Source: Temnothorax longispinosus (lineage: Eukaryota; Arthropoda; Insecta; Hymenoptera; Formicidae). Taken from it: DNA of 64,000 bases. Both the position numbers and the translations under genes were made by a program. Position 1 is the first letter of the stretch. Every line of letters begins with the position of its first letter. The notes under the pieces are model-generated. The model searched no databases. It saw nothing but the letters and a program-made list of their open reading frames with translations, and had not been told where the DNA came from. Below are positions 36,933 through 47,946 of the stretch, piece after piece. The stretch spans positions 5,041,724 to 5,105,723 of the forward strand of contig NC_092366.1 in NCBI RefSeq assembly GCF_030848805.1, read 5' to 3'.

Positions 36933-39900
36933 ATGGCATTTGTTGGTAAAAATCATCCAAGGTTAGTGTAAAAAAAGAGCCGATTATTATCGTGACAATT
37001 TATAATTTGTACATATTTATTATGTGTATGATAATCATTGTAGCATACGAGAAGCATTCGAACGGTTTTTCGAGACGAAAAATATAGAGGAACAATGCAC
37101 CGAGCAGTCTTTGATACATTTACACAATGCTTTTTTGGTATGTAACTAAATGTCTTTCTCCCCAATTGATTTTATTTCACAAAAATGGGCTCGTTCAGGC
37201 AACGGAGAATGGAATAATGAACTCTTCTCAATTATACGATGCGTTCCACGACATTCTCGAGATAAGAATGTCACAGTACGAGTTCCAGGTTTTCTTCAAG
37301 AAAGTCAGTTTATTGTTCCTCAAATTTCTTCAAAAGTGCGTTTTCTACAATTTTCCTTCGAATACCTTTCAAAATGTATAATTGCCAATTCCAGATAGAT
37401 ACAAGACTTGATGACAAGGTGACATGGGACGAATTCATTACTTACTTGCTGATAGAATTTCGGGACATAGACACTAGCGTGAAATCGCAAATGTTGGAAA
37501 CGCCGTTAACAGATTTACCGAAATTACTCAGAACCCGTCATCGCACTCCCGTATGCAAAATTACATTTTGTCCAGAAGTTTTGCCGGTATGCGTTCAATA
37601 TTTAAAGGATCTGATGCGCGAGTCGATCAACTCTACAGTTTTATAGGAAGCTGACTGTCATGTATCAAACAATATCTTATATTTTTTGACATTCCGCAAT
37701 GTGTTGGAAAACTGGTTTTTAAAGGAGTCGATCGGCTTTTGCATCAATTAAAATTATCTCTTCCGAAAAAAATAACTTTCTGCCTGCAAGCGTGTTCTTT
37801 TATGGTAAAGCTCCATTATGTCAATTTTTAGGACAGAAGCACGAGTTTTCGCCGAGGTTGTTATCTGACCGTTAGCCGAGAGGGAGTGATTAATTACTGG
37901 TCGCTAGATCTCGAGTACGAGCGTACTGTGCAATCCAAGAATCGTTAGTACTTCATTAGCACCTCTCTCTTTCTCGCCTTCAGCTGACGCTTCTATCGTT
38001 ATCACTTTTTTGCAGCATACTTAAAGGTGCAATCTACTGTTATAACTGACATGATCGTGCTGCCGGATGTTCAGGTAGTGTGCACGAGTTCAACGGAATG
38101 CGATTTGAGATTTTACGACGTATCGGCGAAAAAGTTTGATCTTCGTATACTGGTTAGCGACTGGTCCAGATTTCGTAAAACTATATCAATCATCTATCCG
38201 CTACTGATATACTTTTAATTAATGGGTGAATGACATTTCTAGATATCCAGTTTGCAAAATGCAGTCGTTTGTATGCATTATTACTTCAGTACAGACAGGA
38301 ACGAGAATTCCTACATCGTGCTGGGCGATACGAGTGGATCCGTCACAATCATGGCCTTTAATCCTACGGACAGAGGACCTTTCAAGCAACATACCGCATG
38401 CGACACGATCGTTCTTCGTTACGACAATGTCATTAAAGTAATCTAAAGATTAGCGAAGTAGCCGTTACAAATCCCGTCGACTGAATGCCGGCATTTACAA
38501 TAAGTTGATTGCAGAAATCGAGATTATCCATTCCGTAACTGTTTAAATGACATTTAAACAGTTTCATTTAAACAATTACAAAATAACAGATGTTTCTCAG
38601 CTTCTGCTGGCAATCTGCTAGCTTCTTGCTTGAACTGGGTATCTTAATGAAATATACATCAGACATGCTTATCATTCTTCTAAATCTAAAAGATTATCGC
38701 AATTAGGGAGAGCTGCAAGGATTTGACGTCACAGAGTTTAAGAACATACATACAAACTGGACGAGCCAGGTGGCTTATTACGGGAGCCTACGCGCGTTTG
38801 TATCGAGCAGTCAGTGCTCCGTTTGTTCCCTGTGCGTTTTCGATGCGAGTGGCGCGAGGACGCAATATAAATTTCAAGTTCTCATGGGAATATCCTGCTT
38901 TACGCTCTGCGACGGTATCTTCTCGCTTTGCAGCCGCGGATCAATCGGTCGATTTTGCAAGATGTTAAACGTAAATGAAAGATATAACGACTTTTTCAGA
39001 GAGTCGCATACTGGTGACGGGTGGGCCAGACTGCGTGGTTCGCATTTGGAATCCGTTTGTCCCCGTGAAGGCGAATGCCGTTCTGTCGGGGCACCGTTCG
39101 ACCATCTGCGCGCTTGTCGTAATAGACGCCGGCAAGCGCATTTATTCCCTGTCGAAAGACAGATGCGTAAAAGTGTGGGACGTCCCAGCTCATAGCTGCA
39201 TTCAGGTTTGAGAAGTTACGGGATAGTCTTCTTCTTCTTCTTTCTGTTGCATATTTTATTTCGTTTATCTTTTAAGGTAGTTCTCCGGTCCTTGTACTAG
39301 AGAAAATCGATTTTCCATAGATTTTCTTGAAACTGTGAATATACGTTAATTTAGGTGTGCTTTATGCGTGGTATAAACTTCCAGTACCTCTTGCGGTATA
39401 AAAATCGAGATACTGAGCCTCTACTGAGTTTCAATTTTTACCAAAATTTAGTAAAAGTTGAAACTTTGAGGCTTAGTATCTTGATTTTTTATACCGCAAG
39501 AGGTACTGAAGTTTATACTACGCATAAAGCACACCTAAATTAACGTATATTCACTGTTTCAAGAAAATCTATAGAAAATCGATTTTCTCTAGTACAAAAA
39601 CCGGAGAACTACCTTAACAAATATAATGACACGGATATATTTCACAAACAGACGTACAACAAATTGCCGAGTGAGCTGAGCGAATACGCCCCGATGACCA
39701 TAGTGTTCAACACGCTGACTCGTACGATGATCATCGCCAGCATGATGATAGCTGTCCTCGTATGCGAGAATGTGATTAACGAGGAAATCTCGGACGGCTA
39801 CACGCACACCAAGGGCGTCAGCTGTGTTCTCTATACTCAGCTGTTCCAAGTGGTGACTCTCTTATAAAAAAATCGTTGATAAAAATTGTTAAAGCGACGA

Positions 39901-42524
39901 TATTTGTTATTCCACCGGTATGCAGATTGTTTCTACGGGATTGGATTCGTGCATCATTGTGTGGGATCCGTGGCGCGGACGCCGTTTACGTTTGATATCG
40001 CACGCCCACAGTGTTATGCGATACGGACAACATGCCGATATCGAGATCACCGCAGCTTGTTTCGATGTTTCGGAGCAATTTTTAGTAACCGGCGCCAGAG
40101 ACGGTTCGTTGAAAATGTGGAATTACAATACCGGCGTTTGTGTGCGCGACATGATCGTCGATCATCAATGGTACAGCGGACGTTAAATAACTGCTTTTTT
40201 TTCTTACAAATTGTATATATATGGCATTTTATTAAATTACAAAAAGTACTGTAATCTCGTAAAACTGACTTTTTAAAAAAATTATTTATATCACAGTTTT
40301 CTTCTTCAAGATATTTTATGTCGCATAATTGGAATTAGAAAATTACATGAATTAGAGAATGTTTTTTTCTTATATTACTGATAAAATAACATTAAAAAGT
40401 AATCCTAAGTGAAAATATCCAATACAGTTACAGTACTTTTCGATATCGACTAAATGAGCAGTAAGAGCAGTAATAAATTCTCATTTTATGCCGCGTTCTT
40501 ATATTTTTTTTATAGCGAAATAACGAACGTCGTATGGTACGAAGATCGAATCTTGTGCTGCGGCCGGAATAAACACGTGACAGAAGTTGCGGCTTTCGAG
40601 TCTGACGTGTGCAAAAAACATTGGATAACCAGTCACACCGACGACATTCTGTGTTCGGCCGCAAAACTTCCACAGTTGCTGGCTACCGGAACGTACAACG
40701 GGGAACTAATTCTCTGGAGGCTCGAAACGGGCCAGCCTTTTAGAAAGTACCAAGTGATCGACGTTAGCAGAAGGTGACGTCAATTTGGCATTCGTCATGA
40801 GCAACAATTAACACGGCAAACGACGACAATATGCAATTAGAGGCCAATTGATTTAATATAGGTACATTGCGAGAAAGGCGAACGCGCAGATAGAGTCCAG
40901 AAAATCAGATAAGATCGGCAGAGCTGTCGATCAGCAAATCAAGTAAATTATAATGCCCTCATAGCTGCAAAAGAAAGGTTTGTCGAGGCGTGTTCTAAAC
41001 CGACTCCTCGTGAGACAGAAAACTGACTCCGTGTGCTCATCAAGAGTCAGCATTGAATATCGTTCGCGTGACCGCGGTGCGCGCGATAATCTTTCTAATC
41101 GCGCGAGAAGCGAAACCGGACGTCGGCACGCTGCTGGTCGCGCTCGATTCCGGCCTGGTGCAAGTGTGGACGCATCATCCCGCGGCGGGATTCTTAGCAG
41201 CTTTCTCAGTCATCCACACGGTCGGCGACTGCGCGACGTCCTTGGCCACCGATTCCGAAAATCAATTTCTCGTAACAGGTCTTGACTTCCTAAACAATCA
41301 ATTGAATGTTAAACTTTTCGCGATTATCTAGGCCAATTTTTACTCGATCGTTCACAACTTTGCTCCTGGAACTTTTCCTCGAAGGCCACAGCGTAGGGTA
41401 CATAAAAGTTTGGCTCCTCTCCAATTACATGCTACCGAATCCGCCGAAGATATGTATGCCGCTACTGAGACTGGAATTTCCATTCTTGTGGAAAGATAAA
41501 ATAGACGGACGAGCGAAGAGAGCGGTGCGAGATCAGACGCTGCCGCTCCTGCTGTCGTCTGTGCGCGGTCATACGCGGGGGATTACTTCTCTTCAAGTCA
41601 TTTCTAGCGCGCGAATGATAGTTAGGTACGCAGGATCGTTGTAAAGATTGATATATAGGCGCATTTCTTTACTGAGAGAAACTTAAATAAATAACAGTGG
41701 TAGCGCGGATCGCACGGTACGTTTGTGGAGCCTTGGAGGTCGTTACATATCGATGCTGGGCACGTTCAGAGATTGGGCCACGATTTTGCCCACTGTGCCC
41801 GTGCACAGATATTTCGAGGATTATAAGCTTCCAGCGGACATTAGGGGACTCGCCAGTTCCACCACTTTAAAGGTAAATTAAAAAAATGTATGCGGAAATG
41901 TGCAATGTATAATGTATATCATTGGGACGATGCACAGGTACTTCACGGTGGCATGAGACGAGTACCGATAGAGATCGAGCAAGAGGAAATCGATATCCCG
42001 AAAGAAACTCTCGAAGAGGAGCGACACATGTTGTACGGGAAGGAATTAGACGGTTCTGTGCTTGAGAATTACTATGAGTCACAGTTGCCTGAGAGAACGT
42101 ATCAGAAATGTCTGCGATTAGATAATACTTTGCAATACGTGAGTACACGTACACGCTTTGTATTAAAATATTTATTTTGCAAGATTTACTTTATTATATA
42201 TCGTTATATAAGATATAATTTGAACTTATAGAAATCTCATTATTGTAGATACCAATTTATACGCATTTACCAACATACTCTTTAAAACCTGTGGAGGCGC
42301 AGAAAACACTCTTGCTCGGACAGAAAGTGGAACTTATGTAATGAATTTTTATTTTTATTTGAAAACTGAAAAGATATCGCACGGGAATGTTTGTCCAATA
42401 TTTTAAAAATATTTATAATTACAGTAAAAAGGTACATTTAAGAAGAGCAATAAAACCACTGCGTTCTCATGTGACGGAACGAGCCAAAGGCACTTTCACA
42501 AGATCAAGTCTAATGCAACGTTAA
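36933..42524 (+). CDS. WD-repeat protein, WDY / WDR49-WDR64 type, with EF-hand region
   Basis: Nineteen exons join in phase to about 1042 residues: 36933-36961, 37044-37137, 37199-37303, 37395-37586, 37832-37943, 38016-38152, 38243-38437, 38707-38914, 39000-39205, 39652-39852, 39926-40170, 40516-40773, 40862-40942, 41019-41278, 41385-41625, 41698-41872, 41938-42138, 42249-42337 and 42425-42524. An EF-hand-like N-terminal region (DTRLDDKVTWDEF) precedes about a dozen WD repeats, such as GGPDCVVRIWNPF, GLDSCIIVWDPW, GARDGSLKMWNY, GTYNGELILWRL and GSADRTVRLWSL. Order fits insect 'WD repeat-containing protein on Y chromosome' (WDY), a sperm-related gene in Drosophila. Exact family name is uncertain. 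The donor choices at 39852 and 41018 are the in-frame ones. Confidence 0.85.
39276..39613. mobile_element. 338 bp fold-back element with TTAA flanks, in a WDY-like intron
   Basis: Two arms of about 160 bases are near-perfect inverted copies around a short AT-rich loop. Each outer end reads TTAA then GGTAGTTCTCCGG. TTAA at both boundaries (39272-39275 and 39614-39617) fits a piggyBac-type target duplication. No open frame, so non-autonomous. Confidence 0.8.
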
Positions 42525-42770
42525 TTCTCCATGAACTTTATAAAAACTCTCTTGCTAAATGTTAGTAAAACAATATATATTTTACACGTTGTATAAATCG
42601 AAATGAGATATTAATTTAGATTACTTGGATTAGTAGAACTCATATTTATATAACAATTATTTTTCGATCTAATTATTCACTAACTAAATCGATCATCTAA
42701 TTACGTACAGGCTTTAATCTCTCTTCAGCGAATACAATAATGATGATATATAAATAAGTAATTAAGCATT

Positions 42771-42880
42771 TACTACGTTTACGCGAGCGTTACTTCTGTA
42801 GTAACTTACGATAATTCACTTGTTTACGCGGAGGAATTATCGTAAGTTACTATAAAAGTAACGCTCGCGTAAACATAGTA
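42771..42880. mobile_element. 110 bp fold-back element between WDY-like gene and INCENP
   Basis: Arms pair as TACTACGTTTACGCGAGCG... with ...CGCTCGCGTAAACATAGTA, and further in as GTAACTTACGATAATTC with its complement, around a 15-base loop. The rest of the gap 42525-43102 is AT-rich with no supported exon. Confidence 0.7.
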
Positions 42881-43102
42881 ATCGTCAAGTTGTAATGATG
42901 CTACGTACATACATTATTGTCACTCGGTGAACATCAGGATATAACAATGAACAACGCGCCCTCGTGTACTTTTATTTCAAATTAAAACGATTTGTCTTAA
43001 ATATTACGACATTTCATCATCGGCTAATAGCACATGCATACAATACTAAACTATAATGCCTCCGATCATGTTCATGCTCAAGTATTTTCTGTGATTTAAA
43101 AT

Positions 43103-46100
43103 TTATGACAATTTTGGTTCAAGAAATTCGGTTTCCATCATGGAAATACGCGGCGGCGTTTTCCAGATTGCACTGGATGTACGCTTCAATCGACTTCTAT
43201 CTATGCCATGGAACAATTCGGTCAAATCTGGCGTGCACTTACGAGTATTGAAGAACTTGTAAACTATTGTGTCAGGAATGTGTAGTTGCATCGCGAGTTG
43301 CGCTTTGCGAACATGTGCTGCAATTAAAAAATATATACATATATATCTTTCCTTGTTTTCTCATTTTAACGATAATTTAAAATATCATAAAGAAAATGCA
43401 CATACCCTGTGCCCAATGCGGTATCTCGTGTTTCGGTCTGCTTTCATCATCTGATTCATCATCGTCAGGTTCACTATCTAGCACATAACTCACGGTAGCA
43501 CCTTGATGCTTATTATTGGCTTGTTGCTTATGCTAAAAAAAAAAAAATCAAATAAGCAATTCAGTTATACGAGCAAATAGAGTTTGAGTCATTTTCTTCG
43601 AGGTAAAAGACAACTCACTTTAGCTTGAGCCGCAAGTAACTGTTGAGTTTTTTGCTGAGATCTTAATGCTTCGGCGGCGGCTTGTTGGGCCCTCGCTTCC
43701 GCTTCCCTACGTTTCTCGGCTTCTTGCTCCCGGCGTCTTTGCTCGGCGAGCGAACGTTCCGCCTCTTCTTGTTCCTGCAACCTCTGCAATTTCTGTTGCT
43801 CCTCCAGTTTGCGGCGCTCTTCCTTCTCCTGGGCTCGTTGCAATTGGGCGAGACGCTTCCTCTCCATCTCCTCGCGTTGCTTTTCTTGCATCGCAAGGGC
43901 TAATTTCGCCTTCTCCTCTCTTTCTCTCTCGGCTCTCTGCCGTTTCTCCAATTCCTGCTTCTCCTTAGCTTCTCTCGCTAATTTGTTCTTGAGCTCCTTC
44001 TCTTGCCGCTTCCTACGTACAAAGCACATATACGAGATATCGTTCCGACAATTGTTCATCTTTTACGTTAAGAAATTTTTATGTACCTTCTCTTCTCCTC
44101 CGTCTGCAATCTCAAGGCTTCCTCTCTCTTTTTTCTCGCGTCCTCCTCAGGCCGCTTCTTTTCGTCTAATTGGTTCTCCGCCGAATTGGTTTTAGTGGTA
44201 CTTTTTGGGAGTGAAATCAAAGACTCCACATTAGTAATGATGTTCGCACGCGAGGCGGTTAAAGTTTTTGAATACTGAAATTAAAATACACGTAATTAGA
44301 TATGTCGCGGTGCAATTTAAAAAGAAATAAAATTCTGCATTGATCTCACATTCGAAAGATTCTGCGTGTTTAAAGGGGTGTGAAGACGATTCACAGACAA
44401 TGTAGGCTGCATCAATTTTAGCTTGCTTAAAGGTGTCGTTTTTAACTGCTGTGTTTGCTTCACGTTTATTTTATCAGTTTGAATCTGAAGCAATTTATTA
44501 ATACGTTCTGGCAGCTGTTCCTTGTTCTGAAAAAGCAAAATCGGTTCATTAGTCAATGAAATCCAGCATTAAAAGAAAGTCGAAAGGATTAAAATAATTG
44601 TAAAATATAACTAACCACAGATTCTTTTACCTCTTTTAACTCTTCGTTTTTCTTTTGTTTCGCTAACGAGATCCTCTTAGCTTTCGCGACCGACTTACGA
44701 GCTAATTTTTGCGCAACGCTCTTCTCATTCGTTTCTGTCTCCATTTCCGCGGTGGCCATTGCACGAGTTTTCGTCCTGGTTATTCTAGTTGGAGCGTCTA
44801 CGTCGACCTTCGATTTCGGGCTATACATAACCGCCTGCTCGAACGCTTCGACTCGCTTCTTCACAGATTCCTTTGCGTAAGGACTAAATAAGGCGTTCGA
44901 CTTGTACGTGGTTTTACTTTCTTGCGCGGCCACGGGCGCAACTGCGTCCTTGACGCGCGTTTTCACCGGCGTATTAGGAATCTCGTCGTCGCTGGACGTC
45001 GATGACATGACTTTGACTTGTTTCTTATTAACCTTCTTCCTACCAAGTTGCTTTCTCAGTTTTTTTGTTTCAGGCGACGATTCATCGTCTGTAATCAATT
45101 CATCACAGTCATTGTATTGTGCGGGTGCTTTGTACGATTGCGCAACGTCTTGCGATGTTTTCTTAGAACTTTCCTTTTCCTTCGACTTCTTGCTGTTTCT
45201 CGCTGCTTTCTGGATCACCACTGTCTCGTTTAAATTTGGCTGTTGTGGTAAACGCTCCAATACCACTGTGGCGTTTAACTGTGGCAAGAGACTGTGCTTT
45301 AAAGTTGAATTCATCACTGGAACAGGCTTTCCAATCGCATCCTCGTACATGGACGGTTCATCGGCATCATCTGCATTGGGTGCAACAATTGTGTCATCGA
45401 CATTATTCACTTCCCTGTTCTGAGAACTCTTGAAGCTCGCCGTATTGGAGCTTGCCCTACTAGAGCGTCGTAGAACTGGCGATTCAAAATTATCATCCTC
45501 CTTGGTATTCTTACCCTTAGCTTCTTCAACAGGTTCCGTAGATTCCACAGGTTGAGCAATCTGTTTGGATTGCTTCCTCGTCACTCTTCTCGTTTGACTT
45601 TCCTCTACTCTGCTATACTTGAAAATCCTATCGTTATCTTCATCGGAACTGCTTGCTGCTGACTTCTTCCTTTTAATCTGACTGTCTCTCTTCATCTAAT
45701 ATTAATAAAATTGTACATTATACAATGCTATATATCATAATAACAAATATAAAATCCTACAACTTGCAATCAACATATTACAACATAGAAAACCATCGTT
45801 ACTTACTTTCTTTACAGAATTACTCAGGATGAGGCTTTGCTTCTTGATGTTATCCGCTGCTCTCTTGGATGCTCCTCTCTTAGCTCTACGCCCTACAACC
45901 TCATTCTCCTTTCGTTCCTCCTCATTGACAGACTGCACGGAGCTCGCTGGCGAAAGATGTTCCTGCTGAAACACCTCGTCCTCCGGTATGGTCTCGATAC
46001 GCTGGACCGCTTTTTTCCGGATCTTCGGCGTCTTCGGGACGAGCGGCCCAGACGACGGCTGTGACAATTGCGCGGCGAGCTCCCGCACGTAGGACAGACT

Positions 46101-46211
46101 GTCCTCCAGATTCTCCCTGAGACGGTTCGACAGTTCCACGCGACGATTGTGGATGACCATCAGATCATTGAGAACGGTCTCGCGGATCTCGGACTTCGAT
46201 CGGGCGTTCAT
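43103..46211 (-). CDS. INCENP: INCENP, inner centromere protein
   Basis: Seven exons join to about 861 residues: 46211-45807, 45695-44616, 44526-44350, 44274-44087, 44012-43619, 43532-43406 and 43317-43103. The N-terminus (residues about 15-55) is the helical region expected to bind Borealin and Survivin. A long low-complexity, Lys/Ser-rich middle follows. Residues about 600-740 form a very charged single alpha-helix (Glu/Arg/Lys/Gln repeats). The C-terminal IN-box reads HIPDTIVYKFFNTRKCTPDLTELF and ends KRTSSAIWKTPPR, with the TSS motif phosphorylated by Aurora B. It is the scaffold of the chromosomal passenger complex. Two in-frame donors 15 bases apart (44616 or 44631) make exon 2 end ambiguous by five residues. 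Confidence 0.93.
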
Positions 46212-46610
46212 GGTGCCGGGGGCGTAAATTCGTGACGATTCCTGTATGTACGTCCGCGTGTGTTACCGCGATATAGGCACGCGCGTGTCAAAATTCAACA
46301 CCTATATCCCGGACGGCGCGAATACAGACGACATTACGGCACGGCGGCGTGCTCGCGGGAACGGCGATGATAATAATAATAATATTCACGCAGCACACCG
46401 AGATCAGCCGATTCGGGCGGGCTACGGACCGAGTGGCACCGAGCGCCGGTTTCTTCTTGTTGGCGGGCACATCGAGACGAATCAGAATCCTCAGCCGCCC
46501 GGAGGCTAACGACTTTTCCGTTTGATTTGAATCGAGGCCCCTGGCGACATCTGTACCCGCCATCAACCTCCCCGCGGCCGCGTTCGTGAACGCATCGTTG
46601 TCGCGACTTG

Positions 46611-46942
46611 TGAGGTTCCTCAGAAAGCTAACATAGAGTGCAGCACCATATCAAAATTGGTAGTATTTCGCGCGAGTTTCAAACACCACGTATAATATGT
46701 CTAATGTACTTAATATATTATGTCTAATATACTTTTTACCCGGCGAACTAAATTGTAACAAAGTTATTTCAATTAATGAATGCGAACAAACATTATCGAT
46801 TGACATACAGTCATAATATTTTTATTATAATACTGATTTGTCTTCCCATATGTCAACAATTGGTGTTTGAAACTCGCGCGGAATACTACCAATTTTGATA
46901 TGGTGCTGCACTCTATGCTATACCTTTCACTGAGAAACCTCA
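46611..46942. mobile_element. Fold-back element upstream of INCENP, about 330 bp
   Basis: Inverted arms of about 65 and 60 bases share CATAGAGTGCAGCACC at the inner boundary and ATCAAAATTGGTAGTATT inside, and outermost TGAGGTT / AACCTCA. The interior is about 160 bases and AT-rich with no open frame. Confidence 0.75.
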
Positions 46943-46946
46943 TTTC

Positions 46947-47067
46947 CAGGGCTGCTTTCGGAAACGTCACCCGGGTACACTCCTTTCTCCTTCTAACTCG
47001 CTGAGATAGAAAGAGAAAGGAGTATACTTGTGTGCACTCGGGTGACGTTTTCGAACGCAGCTCAGGG
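46947..47067. mobile_element. Second fold-back element next to the first
   Basis: Arms pair along GCTGCTTTCGGAAACGTCACCC and along ACTCCTTTCTCCTTCT and their complements, with an 11-base loop. It starts about five bases from the end of the first element. Confidence 0.65.
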
Positions 47068-47372
47068 AGCGTGGATGGAAGAGTAACTAGAAAAAAGTAA
47101 CTAGATTTAAATCTTGCGTAACGAAGGAGCGTGCGTACCCGCTAAAGATAAAAATAAAAATTCGCGAAGAAAGGGCAATAAAGAAAATTAGACAATCTTT
47201 TTATTTTGTTACATCCTTTTATAAATGTTAATTCTTTTTTTCTCTTATTTACATTTCTAGTGTGTGTAAACAGCACCTTTTAATTTATATCACATTTAAA
47301 TTGTTGTCGTCAATAACATAGGTATCCATTCAGAAACACATAAAAATTGAGAACAAATATTAACAAATTGAA

Positions 47373-47376
<4 letters not shown>

Positions 47377-47422
<46 letters not shown>
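47377..47422. repeat. (AT)n microsatellite
   Basis: More than 20 AT units, in the 3' flank of the PDE2A-like gene. Confidence 0.9.
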
Positions 47423-47428
<6 letters not shown>

Positions 47429-47946
47429 AATATATACGTATATATATCGTTTGATATAATTTGTAAACACATGAATCCACTGACATGAACAAATTTTTTT
47501 GCATATCCATATCAAACTATGGAATGCACTTTTTAAATTTATCACAATTATCAGTTATATAATGTGCAGCAAATTATTTGAATTGGCAGTGCACAATACA
47601 CGTTATGATAATTCACTTGGTCCTACCCTGCATTATTTAAATGCGAATTATCTACATCTATTCTCTCGTTAAATGTAAACAAGCTCATTGCTTTTAAAAT
47701 CACATTTTGATTTTCGATTGCTTAAAATTTAAATATATCCTCAGAAAAGTAGATCAATCTGTGAAATCGCAATTTGTTTCCTTTTTTTTTTTTAACAGTA
47801 AAGTGCAGTTGCAAAAAATTTATCACATTATTACGAATGGAACAATTCTCGATATTATTTTACATCGGAAATCCGGACGTGCAAATTCCAAAATTGAACC
47901 GTCGTCGTTAAACCCTGCCTTTTCTTAAACTCGTTTGTCTTACGAA

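Larger units (their letters stand above)
46212..47946. other. Gap between INCENP start and PDE2A end
   Basis: INCENP upstream sequence is CpG-rich to about 46600. Two fold-back elements follow (46611-46942 and about 46947-47067). The rest is AT-rich with an AT microsatellite at 47377-47422. No exon is supported. Confidence 0.6.

Noticed and set aside
43666..44195. Plus-strand frames of 73-128 codons
   Set aside because: Antisense of the repetitive INCENP helix; Leu/Phe/Ser-rich by reversal.
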